From contig CAKRPO010000001.1 of assembly GCA_934378195.1 (NCBI GenBank), positions 1-64,000 on the forward strand: a stretch of DNA of 64,000 nt. The letters are read 5' to 3'. This document shows, piece after piece, positions 33,139-42,881 of this stretch (position 1 is the stretch's first letter; each line of letters opens with the position of its first letter). The stretch is from an uncultured Blautia sp. (GTDB lineage: Bacteria; Bacillota; Clostridia; Lachnospirales; Lachnospiraceae). The notes below the pieces were generated by a model that was not told the origin of the DNA, did no database searches, and was given only the letters and a program-made list of their open reading frames with translations. The position numbers and the translations under genes were made by a program.

Positions 33139-34683
33139 CTACGCCTCTCCCTCACTTTCCTCTTCCTGAATGTTCTTCACGCCTTCCTCAAGGATTTCAT
33201 AGATACGTTTCATATCCAGATGCTTCCGAAGCTCTGCTGCCAGAATATCATACTGTGTTTCCTTAAATGTATCAAAATCCACACCCTCCATTTCCGACAC
33301 ATCAATACCCTTGCGGATTCCTACTGCATGTACCAATCCCAGAGCCACCTCTTCCTTATCAAAAATACCATGTACATAAGTACCACATACATTGTGATAA
33401 AAAGTTCCTTCTCTCTTCTCTGTACCACTCACCGTATCACAGGTAGTCGTGCTCGCAGAAGCACCGTTTTTCCAGGTACTCTCACCCATATGAATTTCAT
33501 AACCGGTAAATTCCACATCCCTGAGCGGTGCAAATTCATCATCCAGCTCCAGGAATTTTCCACGGACCTGCGTACGGGTCTTATGCTCTGCAAATACAGT
33601 AGCAACTGGAAGAAGTCCAATCCCGCGCATTGTACCGCCAGCTTCTACACCGTGTGGATCACTTAAACTCTCACCCAGCATCTGATATCCACCACAGATA
33701 CCAAAAATCAGTGTTCCAGAAGCCGCTGCCTTAAGAATCAGTGTCTCCATTCCACTTTCACGCAGCCATTTCAGATCGTCCATTGTATTTTTGGTTCCAG
33801 GAAGAAAGATCACATCCGGCTGTTTCAGTTCTGCAGGATGCTGCACATATCGCAGAGAAACTCCCGGGATACTTTCCAGCGGATTAAAATCTGTAAAATT
33901 AGAGATACGTGGCACTCGAATGACGGCCATATCAATCACGCCAACTTCCTGTGGACGTTCAAAGCGTTCCGTCAGGCTGTCTTCATCTTCTACCTGAATA
34001 TTCATATAAGGTGCAACACCAACGACCGGAATCATGCATTTCTCTTCCAGCATTGCAACTCCCGGGTCCAAAATAGATTTGTCTCCGCGGAATTTATTGA
34101 TGATCAGACCTTTTATCATCTCTCTCTCGTCATCTTCCAACAGTTCCACCGTTCCATACAGTTGGGCAAATACCCCGCCACGATCAATATCTCCGACAAG
34201 CAGTACCGGTGCCTTTGCCATTTTGGCCATTCCCATATTAACGATATCTTCGCTTTTCAGATTGATCTCTGCCGGACTTCCGGCACCTTCAATCACAATG
34301 ATATCATTTTCTTCTGCAAGTTTATTGAATGCCTTCATAATATCAGGCACCAGTTTTTTCTTGTATTTAAAATAATCTCTGGCACTCATCGTACCAAGGA
34401 CCTCTCCGTTTACGATAACCTGAGATCCAACATCATTCGTCGGTTTCAGAAGGATTGGATTCATCAGTACTGATGGTTCAATGCCGGCAGCTTCTGCCTG
34501 CATAACCTGTGCTCTTCCCATCTCCAGCCCTTCGCTGGTAATAAAGGAATTCAGTGCCATATTCTGTGATTTAAACGGAGCCACACGATATCCATCCTGG
34601 TGAAAAATTCTGCACAATCCTGCAGCAAGAAGACTTTTACCTGCATTAGACATCGTTCCCTGTATCATAATCGTTTTTGCCAT
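33139..34683 (-). CDS. cbiP: cobyric acid synthase
   Basis: A 514-residue glutamine-dependent amidotransferase that amidates b, d, e and g side chains. The N-terminal half is an ATP-binding P-loop-like domain ([18 protein letters not shown]). The C-terminal half is a class-I-like glutaminase with the nucleophile Cys in [13 protein letters not shown] and a His in [12 protein letters not shown]. It ends in an acidic tail (EEESEGEA). GGGGAAG lies upstream of the ATG. It sits between cobD and cbiC in the cbi operon. Confidence 0.95.
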   Translation of the reverse strand: MAKTIMIQGTMSNAGKSLLAAGLCRIFHQDGYRVAPFKSQNMALNSFITSEGLEMGRAQVMQAEAAGIEPSVLMNPILLKPTNDVGSQVIVNGEVLGTMSARDYFKYKKKLVPDIMKAFNKLAEENDIIVIEGAGSPAEINLKSEDIVNMGMAKMAKAPVLLVGDIDRGGVFAQLYGTVELLEDDEREMIKGLIINKFRGDKSILDPGVAMLEEKCMIPVVGVAPYMNIQVEDEDSLTERFERPQEVGVIDMAVIRVPRISNFTDFNPLESIPGVSLRYVQHPAELKQPDVIFLPGTKNTMDDLKWLRESGMETLILKAAASGTLIFGICGGYQMLGESLSDPHGVEAGGTMRGIGLLPVATVFAEHKTRTQVRGKFLELDDEFAPLRDVEFTGYEIHMGESTWKNGASASTTTCDTVSGTEKREGTFYHNVCGTYVHGIFDKEEVALGLVHAVGIRKGIDVSEMEGVDFDTFKETQYDILAAELRKHLDMKRIYEILEEGVKNIQEEESEGEA

Positions 34684-34711
34684 ATTTATATCTTCCCCTC
34701 TGTATCAGGCA

Positions 34712-35800
34712 TTATGCCTCTTCCTCTTCTTCCAGTGCTTCCGCATGTGCTACTGCTGCCGCTGTTGTTCCATCACGCATGGCACGGATCAGCTCTTCAT
34801 TTTCTGCATGTGTTCGAACTGCAACTCTGTAATAGCCCTTACAGAGTCCTGCATAATTACTGCAACTGCGAATCAGGACGCCCTGTTTTATGCAGATGTC
34901 AAACAGATGTTCCGGACCACGGAAGAAAATATAATTTGCCTCTGATGGAAAGACCTGCATGCCAAGGCGCTGTAGTTCTTCTTTCAGATATTTTGCTTCC
35001 TCAAAAACTATATGTCGCCCTGCTTCTACATACATTGTTTCTTTCAAAGCTGCAATTCCAGCCGCCTGTGCGATAACCGAGATATTCCATGGCTGTGTAA
35101 CCTGGGTCATAGCCTCAATAAGTTCCATATTTTCACTGATTCCATATCCCAGGCGGATTCCCGCCATCGCATAACGCTTTGTAAATGCCTTCAAAATAAA
35201 AAGATTATGATATCTGGATAACTGTGCTTTCAGCGTATATTTCTCCGGTTCCTGCACAAAGTCAAGAAAACATTCATCCACAACAAGAAGAATATCCATC
35301 TCTCTGCACACGCGCAAAACGCGGAACAGAAAATCCCTGTCAATCAGACGCCCTGTCGGATTATTCGGATTACACAGGAAAACCATATCCAGCTCTCTGT
35401 GCAGCCAGTTGATAAAGCTCTCCTGCATCTGAAATCCGTCTTCTTCTTTAAGAAGTACATGTTCTACTTCACATCCACAGCTTGTAAGTGCCTGCTCATA
35501 TTCCGCAAACGTAGGAATCGGTATCAGTGCTTTCTTTGGCTTTACTGCCTGGCAGAGTGAATATATCAGTTCTGCTGCCCCGTTTCCACAGATTACAGAC
35601 TCTGGTTCCACTCCCTCATATTCTGCAATGGCCTTTTTCAGTGGTGCATATCCAACCTGTGGATAATCTTTTATACAGTCCAGACTGTCACGTACTGCCT
35701 GCTTAACTTTTGCCGGCGTCCCCAGTGGATTGCAGTTCGCCGAAAAGTCCAGGCAGTTTTTGTAAGTATAAATGTTTCCGCCATGTACGTGCTTCGCCAT
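34712..35800 (-). CDS. cobD: L-threonine-O-3-phosphate decarboxylase (CobD)
   Basis: A 362-residue HisC-like PLP enzyme that makes (R)-1-amino-2-propanol phosphate, the linker of the cobalamin nucleotide loop. HGGNIYTY and LDFSANCNPLG near the start are the CobD hallmark. The PLP lysine is in LKAFTKRYAMAGIRLGYG, and CNPNNPTG is the aminotransferase motif. The start at 35800 has AAAAGGAG eight bases upstream; the ATG at 35818 lies on that site and is rejected. The C-terminus ends in a run of Glu (EALEEEEEA). Context in the cbi operon favours CobD over histidinol-phosphate aminotransferase. Confidence 0.9.
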   Translation of the reverse strand: MAKHVHGGNIYTYKNCLDFSANCNPLGTPAKVKQAVRDSLDCIKDYPQVGYAPLKKAIAEYEGVEPESVICGNGAAELIYSLCQAVKPKKALIPIPTFAEYEQALTSCGCEVEHVLLKEEDGFQMQESFINWLHRELDMVFLCNPNNPTGRLIDRDFLFRVLRVCREMDILLVVDECFLDFVQEPEKYTLKAQLSRYHNLFILKAFTKRYAMAGIRLGYGISENMELIEAMTQVTQPWNISVIAQAAGIAALKETMYVEAGRHIVFEEAKYLKEELQRLGMQVFPSEANYIFFRGPEHLFDICIKQGVLIRSCSNYAGLCKGYYRVAVRTHAENEELIRAMRDGTTAAAVAHAEALEEEEEA

Positions 35801-35855
35801 TCTCTTTCTCCTTTTCACACCTTTACAGGCATTTTTGTATATCCTGGAATTTTAT

Positions 35856-35908
35856 GTCAGCTTATGCTGACCAGAATCACGCGCCAAGTCTCACGGATGT
35901 TCGACTTG
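35856..35908. repeat. two tandem hairpins in the cobD-cbiB spacer
   Basis: GTCAGC (35856-35861) pairs with GCTGAC (35866-35871), and CAAGTC (35885-35890) with GACTTG (35903-35908). This is the only large spacer (115 bp) inside the otherwise tightly packed cobalamin operon. Neither stem has a T-run. Confidence 0.5.
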
Positions 35909-35915
35909 AATCTAT

Positions 35916-36932
35916 TCAAATGAGCCCCTGCAGAAACAGAGCACGAAAAAGCACGCATATGATCACGCCAAGAATCGCAGTTGCATACATCAGGCGATTT
36001 GCATAACGAATATCTTCTGTCTCTATTTCACGGATTGCATCTCCAATTGTAGGTTTCTCATATAATTTTCCAAAATAATATGCATTTCCCGCCAGCTGAA
36101 CATCCAGTGCACCTGCCATGACAGCTTCTGTCTGTGCTGAATTCGGACTTGCATGGTTTCTACTGTCTCTTTTGAATATCCGGGCCGCATTTCTGCTGTC
36201 CAGGCCGATCACAAATGCTCCTGCGATCATCAAAAGACCCGAAATTCTGGACGGCAGATAATTTGCCGCATCATCCAGCTTTGCTGCGCATCTTCCAAAA
36301 TAAAGATATCTTTCATTTTTATAACCAAGCATGGAATCCATCGTGTTGATTCCCTTGTATAAAAACATCAATGGTGCACCACCGACAGCCATATAGAGCA
36401 TTGGTGCGATCACACCATCAGACGTATTTTCCGCTACTGTTTCTACAGCCGCTTTAATCACACCCTTTTCGGTGAGTTCCGCAGTATCCCGTCCGACAAT
36501 CATGGAAACTGCATGACGTGCATCTTCAATAGTCCCCTTTTTCAGCGCATGATATACCTTCATACTCTCATCACGTAAGGACCTGGTTGCCAGAAGCTGA
36601 TAACACCAGAAAGCTTCCAATATCACGCCAAGTATCGGCAGATGTCTGTACAGAACATACAGCAATACTGACGGAACCAGCAAAGATACTGTACAAATCA
36701 GAATCACTTCAATCAATCCGCCTGCCAACTCGCCTTTCTCTGTCTGTGGTAATAATTTACGGATTCCTTTTTCAAAAACAGAAATCATTTTTCCAATCAG
36801 ACATACCGGATGGTACAGCCATCTTGGATCTCCGAATATTAAGTCTAAGATAAACCCTGCTGCCAGGGCAATCGTATGGTATGCATATATCAATTCTTTC
36901 ACTCTCCCCGTCTGCTGTGGTATTTCATACAT
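35916..36932 (-). CDS. cbiB: adenosylcobinamide-phosphate synthase CbiB
   Basis: An integral membrane protein (338 residues from the ATG) that attaches aminopropanol phosphate to adenosylcobyric acid. LDLIFGDPRWLYHPVCLIG is the family N-terminal motif, and YKGINTMDSMLGYKNERY and VAENTSDGVIAPMLY are further hallmarks. About four to five hydrophobic helices are visible. The ATG at 36932 lies inside cbiA with GGAGG 13 bases upstream. A TTG at 36893, with GGGGAG ten bases upstream and only 5 bp after the cbiA stop, gives the usual N-terminal length and may be the real start. Confidence 0.92.
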   Translation of the reverse strand: MYEIPQQTGRVKELIYAYHTIALAAGFILDLIFGDPRWLYHPVCLIGKMISVFEKGIRKLLPQTEKGELAGGLIEVILICTVSLLVPSVLLYVLYRHLPILGVILEAFWCYQLLATRSLRDESMKVYHALKKGTIEDARHAVSMIVGRDTAELTEKGVIKAAVETVAENTSDGVIAPMLYMAVGGAPLMFLYKGINTMDSMLGYKNERYLYFGRCAAKLDDAANYLPSRISGLLMIAGAFVIGLDSRNAARIFKRDSRNHASPNSAQTEAVMAGALDVQLAGNAYYFGKLYEKPTIGDAIREIETEDIRYANRLMYATAILGVIICVLFRALFLQGLI

Positions 36933-38272
36933 TCTTTAAGAAAAGCCTCCGGAACTTTCGGATTTCCATAATAATAGAGATGCGGAAATCCTGCCAGCAT
37001 CGTCTCTGTTCCATGAATACACTCCCAGGCTCTGCTGCTTTCCGGCTTTTCTGCATGAAACGACTCCCCACAGTTTTCAGAATCAAAATAATGAAATTCA
37101 TGAGCCGGAATATTACCAAGCACATTTGTTCCCAGAACTGTCTGATTCTGTTTCAATGTCACATAACCAAAGCGATTCAGACGTGGTGTCCGGTAAGCCC
37201 TGCCCGGAATCACTCCTGTCATGTGATAAAAGTTTTCATCCATTGCCTCCATTTCTTCGTGAAGGTACATGAAGCCACCACATTCTGCCATGCATGGCAT
37301 GCCACCGGTAATCGCGTCATGTATATCCTCCCTCATGGATGTGTTTCTTTCCAGCTCTCTTCCGTTTAATTCCGGATAGCCACCATACAGAAGAAGTCCA
37401 TCCAGGCCTTCCGGCAGCTCCGTATCTCTGATCGGCGAAAAACGTACCAACTCCGCTCCCATCTTTCTTAAGATACGGAAATTATCTTCATAGAAAAAAC
37501 AGAAAGCTTCGTCATCCGCAACACCAATCCGAAGCGGGTGTTCCAGGCCAAAATCCAATTCCGGTTCCCTGGCATCTATCTCCGGTGCACCCTGTGCAAG
37601 CTGGATGATCGCATCAATATCAAGCGTTTTTTCCAGAATTTCTGAAAGTTTCTGAAGATTTGCTTTTAATTCCGGAATCTCATCCGGAAGCACCAGTCCC
37701 AGGTGCCGACTTTCGATCACACAGTCCTCTACTTTTGGAACATATCCCAAAACTTTAATGTCAAATTCTTCTTCCAGAAGCTTTTTCATCCTTGGGTAAA
37801 GCATTGGTGACATCTGATTAAAGATCACACCCTGAATATGGCTGTCTGCACGGTACTCCATGAAACCCTTTACGTAAGCAGCAAGTGAAACACTCATTCC
37901 TCTGCTATTTACGATCAGGATCACTGGCGTCTCCGTAACTGAAGCCAGGTCATAGGCACTTGCTTTTGTCGTTGTACCTGCAACACCATCATAAAAACCC
38001 ATGACACCTTCCATAACAGAAATCTCACAGTCTGCTGCATTTTCGCATAAAAGATACTTCGTAATCTCACTGTCCGTAAAAAAGGTATCCAGATTTCGTG
38101 ATTTTGCACCGATCACACGGCTGTGAAACATCGGATCAATATAATCCGGTCCACATTTGAAAGAAGCTGTCTTAAGGCTTCGATTGACAAGTGTCTGCAA
38201 AAGTCCACAGGTAATCAGGGTCTTTCCACTTCCACTTGCTCCCGCTGCCAGAAGAATTCTTGGTACTTTCAT
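36899..38272 (-). CDS. cbiA: cobyrinic acid a,c-diamide synthase
   Basis: A 457-residue glutamine-dependent amidotransferase. The P-loop is AAGASGSGKTLITCGLLQ near the start. The DxxxD-type ATP segment FKCGPDYIDPMFH follows. The glutaminase nucleophile Cys is in MAECGGFMYLHEEM, with the HEFHYFDSE histidines near the end. The start overlaps the preceding fusion gene by 4 bp (ATGA). It amidates the a and c side chains after ring contraction. Confidence 0.95.
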   Translation of the reverse strand: MKVPRILLAAGASGSGKTLITCGLLQTLVNRSLKTASFKCGPDYIDPMFHSRVIGAKSRNLDTFFTDSEITKYLLCENAADCEISVMEGVMGFYDGVAGTTTKASAYDLASVTETPVILIVNSRGMSVSLAAYVKGFMEYRADSHIQGVIFNQMSPMLYPRMKKLLEEEFDIKVLGYVPKVEDCVIESRHLGLVLPDEIPELKANLQKLSEILEKTLDIDAIIQLAQGAPEIDAREPELDFGLEHPLRIGVADDEAFCFFYEDNFRILRKMGAELVRFSPIRDTELPEGLDGLLLYGGYPELNGRELERNTSMREDIHDAITGGMPCMAECGGFMYLHEEMEAMDENFYHMTGVIPGRAYRTPRLNRFGYVTLKQNQTVLGTNVLGNIPAHEFHYFDSENCGESFHAEKPESSRAWECIHGTETMLAGFPHLYYYGNPKVPEAFLKECMKYHSRRGE

Positions 38273-40263
38273 TCACAATTCTCCCTCTTGTGTGCCTGTA
38301 TGGTTATAATGTAAATTGGATTTTCACCCATCATCATATGGTATCTGCCGATCTCTTTTGATCTTGCAACTCCAAGCTGCACAACTTCACTCTCCCATTC
38401 CCACTGTGTACGTGCTGTCTGCATTTCTCTGATACAGGAAAGTGCCTCTCCGACAGTCTCCAGTGTAATGCAGTTTATGACAATACGTACCTCTGGATTC
38501 TTTTTTAGAAGAAGCTCTACGATCTCTTTCATATTTCCCGAAGAGCCACCAATAAATGCATGTGTTGGTGAAGGCAGCCCTTCCATTGCTTCAGGAGCTG
38601 TCCCCGGTACGATTCTCATATGATCCAGTGCAAAATTTTTCCTGTTCTCTTCCAAAAGAGCAAGTGCGTCTTCTTTTTTCTCAATGGAATAGATTTCTCC
38701 CTGACTGGCGCGAAGTGCCATCTCTACAGATACAGAACCTGTTCCGGCACCAATATCATAGCAGACAGAATCTTCACTAAGACAAAGCTTTGCCAGTGAA
38801 ACCGTACGCACTTCCGTCTTGGTCATCGGTGCTTTGCCACGAATAAATGCATCATCCGGAAGTCCATGTGTTGTCAATGCTTCTTTCGCACCTGGATTCA
38901 CTGCACAGATCACGCTAAGAGAATCACCTGTATAATCGGTCAGTTCTTTTGCTGTTCTCATAAAAATCTTTTCTGTGCTATAAGACAGATTTTCACCAAT
39001 ATAAAGTTTTACATCACCCATCCCGTAATTGGTCAGTTTCTGTGCCAGTTGTCCGGCACCATCTGTTGTCCCTAAAATCGCAAAGACTTTTTGATTGGTC
39101 CGGATCAGCGAAACCAGGTTACACGCTCTTCCATGTGCACTGACAATCTTTGCATCATCCCAGGACAAACCGATTCTGGACATAAAATAGACCACAGAAG
39201 AAATTCCACAGATCACTTCTGCCTTTCCATTCAATGCCTTCAAAAGACCTCTTGCGCCACTGTAAAATCCAACATCGCCGGATAAAGCAATCACCACTCT
39301 TGTATATTCCGGATGCTGCTGAATATACGCTGCGATCTCTGTACTTCTGTATTCATAAAAAATATCCTGTTCAGGAAGTGCGACTGCATCCACCATTCTT
39401 CTGGCACCAATAATCAGTTCCGCCTGTTCGATAGCCTTCTTTCCCTGAACCGTCAACGTTTCTTCGCTTCCCATGCCAATTCCGAGAAGTGTCACATGCG
39501 GTGTCGGATGAAGTTTGAAAGTTTCTGCCAGCATGTGCTTACACTCCCGCATGGATAATCCTTCTTCTTTCAGAGGACGTCCGATGATCACCGGAACAAC
39601 GCCACATTCCACCGCCGCTTCCATTTTCTCCTCAAATCCACCAGCCTTACCGGAATCTTTTGTCACCAGATATCTACAGTCATATTGACGCAGCATCGCT
39701 GCATTCAGTTCTTTTGAAAAAGGACCCTGCATCGCGATCAGATTTTTGCCCTCAAAGCCGAGAGAATGACAGGCATCAATCACGGACTGTATAGAAAGGA
39801 CTCTTGCAAACAGCCTGTCCTGATATCCTGGAATTTCTGCATATGCAGAAAGTTCTTTACTTCCTGTCGTAAGCAGAACATTTCCTGTTGTTTCTTTCAG
39901 ATACTCCACTGCCGCCTGTGTGTTCTCCACATAAATGGCTTCTTTGTGATTACTTTCCTCACGAATCACCCTTACATAAGAAATTTCCGTATTTTTGCAT
40001 GCCTTACAAATATTTACCGTTACTTCCGCAGCATAAGGATGCGTTGCATCCAAAACCAGTTCCGGCATTTCTTTTGTAAAAAGTTCCTGCATCTGTTCTG
40101 CATCAAGACGTTCTGCACGAATCTTCAGAAACTCATTTTCCTCAAGCGATCTGGAACCGTAAGATGTCGCAACGCAGACAAGCACAGGTACTCTATTTGC
40201 AGCCAGAAACCGACTGAGCTCATAGCCTTCTGTCGTTCCTGCAAAGATGATTGCTTTATACAT
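38269..40263 (-). CDS. cbiJET: trifunctional corrin enzyme CbiJ-CbiE-CbiT fusion
   Basis: A 664-residue three-domain protein. Residues 1 to about 250 match cobalt-precorrin-6A reductase (IIFAGTTEGYELSRFL, LVLDATHPYAAEV, YLVTKDSGKAGGFEEKM). About 255-450 are CbiE (LLGIGMGSEETLTVQGKKAI, ALSGDVGFYSGARGL, SSVVYFMSRIGLSWDDAKI). About 455-655 are CbiT with its SAM motif YDIGAGTGSVSVEMAL. Together they cover reduction of cobalt-precorrin-6A, C5/C15 methylation and decarboxylation. These are usually separate or paired genes. A GAGGA lies eight bases before the ATG, and the gene overlaps cbiH by 8 bp. Confidence 0.92.
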   Translation of the reverse strand: MYKAIIFAGTTEGYELSRFLAANRVPVLVCVATSYGSRSLEENEFLKIRAERLDAEQMQELFTKEMPELVLDATHPYAAEVTVNICKACKNTEISYVRVIREESNHKEAIYVENTQAAVEYLKETTGNVLLTTGSKELSAYAEIPGYQDRLFARVLSIQSVIDACHSLGFEGKNLIAMQGPFSKELNAAMLRQYDCRYLVTKDSGKAGGFEEKMEAAVECGVVPVIIGRPLKEEGLSMRECKHMLAETFKLHPTPHVTLLGIGMGSEETLTVQGKKAIEQAELIIGARRMVDAVALPEQDIFYEYRSTEIAAYIQQHPEYTRVVIALSGDVGFYSGARGLLKALNGKAEVICGISSVVYFMSRIGLSWDDAKIVSAHGRACNLVSLIRTNQKVFAILGTTDGAGQLAQKLTNYGMGDVKLYIGENLSYSTEKIFMRTAKELTDYTGDSLSVICAVNPGAKEALTTHGLPDDAFIRGKAPMTKTEVRTVSLAKLCLSEDSVCYDIGAGTGSVSVEMALRASQGEIYSIEKKEDALALLEENRKNFALDHMRIVPGTAPEAMEGLPSPTHAFIGGSSGNMKEIVELLLKKNPEVRIVINCITLETVGEALSCIREMQTARTQWEWESEVVQLGVARSKEIGRYHMMMGENPIYIITIQAHKRENCE

Positions 40264-40987
40264 TCCGATATCCTCTTGGAGTTACCATTTTACCATTGAT
40301 CTCTTTTGTCTGTGAGTTTCCAATAAATACGGTTGTAAACATATCAACTTTTGTATCACGAAGTTCTTTCAATGTCATAATATGATATTCTTCACCATCT
40401 CTTCCGATATTGCAGACTGTTCCGCAGACAGTCCCCGGAGCTTTGTACTGCATCATCAAATCGCAGGCTTTCTGTAAGTAATCATGACGTTTTTTACTGG
40501 ATGGATTGTAGAGGCAGATCACAAAATCAGCCTGTGATGCACCAAGAAGTCTTGCTTCAATCTTTTCCCATGGGGTCAGAAGATCGCTTAAGCTGATCAG
40601 ACAGAAATCATGAATCAACGGTGCCCCAAGAACTGCAGCTCCGCCAAGTGCCGCTGTCACACCCGGAACGATCTCCAGTTCTACTTCCGGATATTTCTCC
40701 CCGACTTCGTACATCAGACCTGCCATACCATACACGCCGGCATCTCCACTGCAGATCATAGATACGATTCTGCCTTTCATAGCTTCCTCAAAAGCCAGTA
40801 CACATCTGTCGACTTCTTTTTTCATTGGTGTGGTCAGATATTCTTTATCTGGAAATGTATCTTTGACAAGATCTACATATACCGTATATCCGATGATTGT
40901 ATCACTGTTCTTTAATGCATTCATTGCAATACCGGTCATCTGATCACAGCCTCCCGGTCCGATTCCAACTACATATATTTTATTCAA
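40256..40987 (-). CDS. cbiH: cobalt-factor III / precorrin-3B C17-methyltransferase
   Basis: A 243-residue tetrapyrrole methylase. YVVGIGPGGCDQMTGIAMNAL at the start is the SAM-binding loop, and MICSGDAGVYGMAGLMYE, GVTAALGGAAVLGAPL and LYNPSSKKR are CbiH/CobJ motifs. It methylates C17 with ring contraction. The start is taken as TTG at 40987, which has GGGAGG at the right distance and gives the standard length; an ATG at 41014 lies 35 bp inside cbiG and would add nine residues (MHSGTGRFI). It overlaps the cbiG stop by 8 bp. Confidence 0.93.
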   Translation of the reverse strand: MNKIYVVGIGPGGCDQMTGIAMNALKNSDTIIGYTVYVDLVKDTFPDKEYLTTPMKKEVDRCVLAFEEAMKGRIVSMICSGDAGVYGMAGLMYEVGEKYPEVELEIVPGVTAALGGAAVLGAPLIHDFCLISLSDLLTPWEKIEARLLGASQADFVICLYNPSSKKRHDYLQKACDLMMQYKAPGTVCGTVCNIGRDGEEYHIMTLKELRDTKVDMFTTVFIGNSQTKEINGKMVTPRGYRNV

Positions 40988-42026
40988 AATGAACCTCCCA
41001 GTTCCGGAGTGCAAGCGCTGTCGTTACGCCATTTCTCCCAGTCTTATTTTTGATCAGGATGCCCTGCTCCGCACCCAGGACTGCACTTCGCTCACAGACA
41101 TTATTTACACCTGTAATCGTTTTTACAAATTCCGAAGAGGTAAACTCCCCCTCTGCTTGCTTCAATTCCTCTTCCTCAAAAGTTATAAACGGAATTTTCC
41201 AGTCTTTTGCAAGCTGCTGAAGTCCCGCTTCTTCCTTTTTGATGGAAATACTTGTAAGCTTCTCCACTGACTGCCTGTATATATCCGCGTCCGACAGACA
41301 GATAGATGCTTCTTCTTTGATCACATCTGCTTCTTTATTTCTCCGGCATCCCATTCCCAGCGTCACCACTCCGGGAATAATCTGAACCGTCGAAGAAAAC
41401 GGCTTACAGGACGGATGAATCGTCACTGCAATTCCAATCTCCGGCTTATCTTCCGTATCCAGGAAACAGTTTTGCAGTCCTTTCGGAAGTTTCCCGTTCC
41501 ATGGAAATTCACTGTAAAATCCCACAGATAGTCCTGCCAGCAAAGCTGCCGAAACTTCTTTGGCCGCTTTCATATTCCGAATCTCACAATGATTTTTTTT
41601 TGCAAAAACATCTACTGCAAAGCGATGATGAAGGTCCGTTGCCGTCGTTACCACCGGAACTGCTCCCAGAAGCTCCGCAACTTCCAGAGCCAGTTCATTC
41701 GCACCGCCAAGGTGACCGGACAGAAGGGATATAACAAATTTTCCGCATTCATCAATCACCAGTACTGCCGGGTCCGATTTCTTGCTTGTCACATAAGGCG
41801 CAATACTACGCACTGCGATTCCACAGGCACCGACAAAAATAATTGCATCATCTGTATCAAAATGGCGTCCTGCCCAGCTTTCTGTGCTTTCTGCAATTGA
41901 ATCGTCGAGATATTTACTTTTTTTATAAAGTTCTGCCTCATAGCCTTTACCCTGAAGGTCTTGTTGCAGCTTTGATGCAGTCATATATCCTGTAAGACTG
42001 AAACAGATGATCGATATATTACGCAT
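40980..42026 (-). CDS. cbiG: cobalt-precorrin-5A hydrolase CbiG
   Basis: A 348-residue protein that opens the lactone of cobalt-precorrin-5A and releases acetaldehyde. AIIFVGACGIAVRSIAPYV and VLVIDECGKFVISLLSGHLGGANELA are signature stretches, followed by the C-terminal domain with GMGCRRNKEADVI and RSAVLGAEQGILI. The start at 42026 (MRNISIICFSLTG) gives the normal length; a longer frame to 42116 reads back over the cbiF end. The ribosome binding site (GGAG, 13 bases away) is weak. Confidence 0.92.
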   Translation of the reverse strand: MRNISIICFSLTGYMTASKLQQDLQGKGYEAELYKKSKYLDDSIAESTESWAGRHFDTDDAIIFVGACGIAVRSIAPYVTSKKSDPAVLVIDECGKFVISLLSGHLGGANELALEVAELLGAVPVVTTATDLHHRFAVDVFAKKNHCEIRNMKAAKEVSAALLAGLSVGFYSEFPWNGKLPKGLQNCFLDTEDKPEIGIAVTIHPSCKPFSSTVQIIPGVVTLGMGCRRNKEADVIKEEASICLSDADIYRQSVEKLTSISIKKEEAGLQQLAKDWKIPFITFEEEELKQAEGEFTSSEFVKTITGVNNVCERSAVLGAEQGILIKNKTGRNGVTTALALRNWEVHFE

Positions 42027-42072
42027 AATTTGTTTAATTCTCCATTTACACCTGATTATTTCCTGCTCTTTC

Positions 42073-42831
42073 TCACTCTGTTGCTTCACGGAATTCGGTA
42101 GTAAATCCCGGATCATACAGTTTTGAACGATCGTAGTGTGCTGCTTTTACAGCATCACCGATGATCATCAATGCCGTCTTGGTGATATTGTTTTCTGCTG
42201 CTGTCTGTGCCAGAGTGCCTACTGTGCAGACAAATTTCTTCTCATCCGGCCAGGTAGCCTTGTATACGATTGCAGCAGGTGTATCTGCCGTATAGCCACC
42301 CTCGATCAGTCTGCGGCTGAGTTCTTCCAGCATACCGGTGCTTAAGAAAACAACCATGGTTGCCTGATGTGCTGCAAAGGACTGAATACTTTCTTTGGAC
42401 GGAACCGGTGTACGACCTTCCATTCTCGTAATAATCACACTCTGTGAAATATCCGGCAGAGTATATTCCAGATTCAGGGCACTTGCCGCACCACAAAAAG
42501 CACTGACACCAGGACAATAATCATATGCAATGCCTTTCTCATCCAGAATATCCATCTGCTCACGGATTGCACCGTAAATACACGGATCTCCTGTATGAAG
42601 ACGTACAGTCATCTTTCCTTCAGCTTCAGCTCTTTCCATAACGGAAATCACTTCCTCCAGTGTCATTTTGGCACTGTTGTGAATCGTACACACATCCTTG
42701 CTGTATTCCAGGAGCTGCGGGTTTACCAGTGATCCTGCATAGATGATCACATCCGCTTCCTCCAGATACTGTTTGCCTCTGACTGTGATAAGATCCGGTG
42801 ATCCAGGTCCTGCTCCAACAAAATGTACCAT
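42073..42831 (-). CDS. cbiF: cobalt-precorrin-4 C11-methyltransferase
   Basis: A 252-residue SAM-dependent methylase. MVHFVGAGPGSPDLITVRG at the start, IIYAGSLVNPQLLEY, RLHTGDPCIYGAIREQMD and GVSAFCGAASALNLEYTLP are typical of CbiF/CobM. It adds the C11 methyl group. An AAGGAG lies ten bases upstream of the ATG. It follows cbiD after a 50-bp spacer. Confidence 0.95.
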   Translation of the reverse strand: MVHFVGAGPGSPDLITVRGKQYLEEADVIIYAGSLVNPQLLEYSKDVCTIHNSAKMTLEEVISVMERAEAEGKMTVRLHTGDPCIYGAIREQMDILDEKGIAYDYCPGVSAFCGAASALNLEYTLPDISQSVIITRMEGRTPVPSKESIQSFAAHQATMVVFLSTGMLEELSRRLIEGGYTADTPAAIVYKATWPDEKKFVCTVGTLAQTAAENNITKTALMIIGDAVKAAHYDRSKLYDPGFTTEFREATE

Positions 42832-42881
42832 GTTTCTATTCTCCTTTATTATTTATTGTTTGATTAAAACATTAGATTAGC

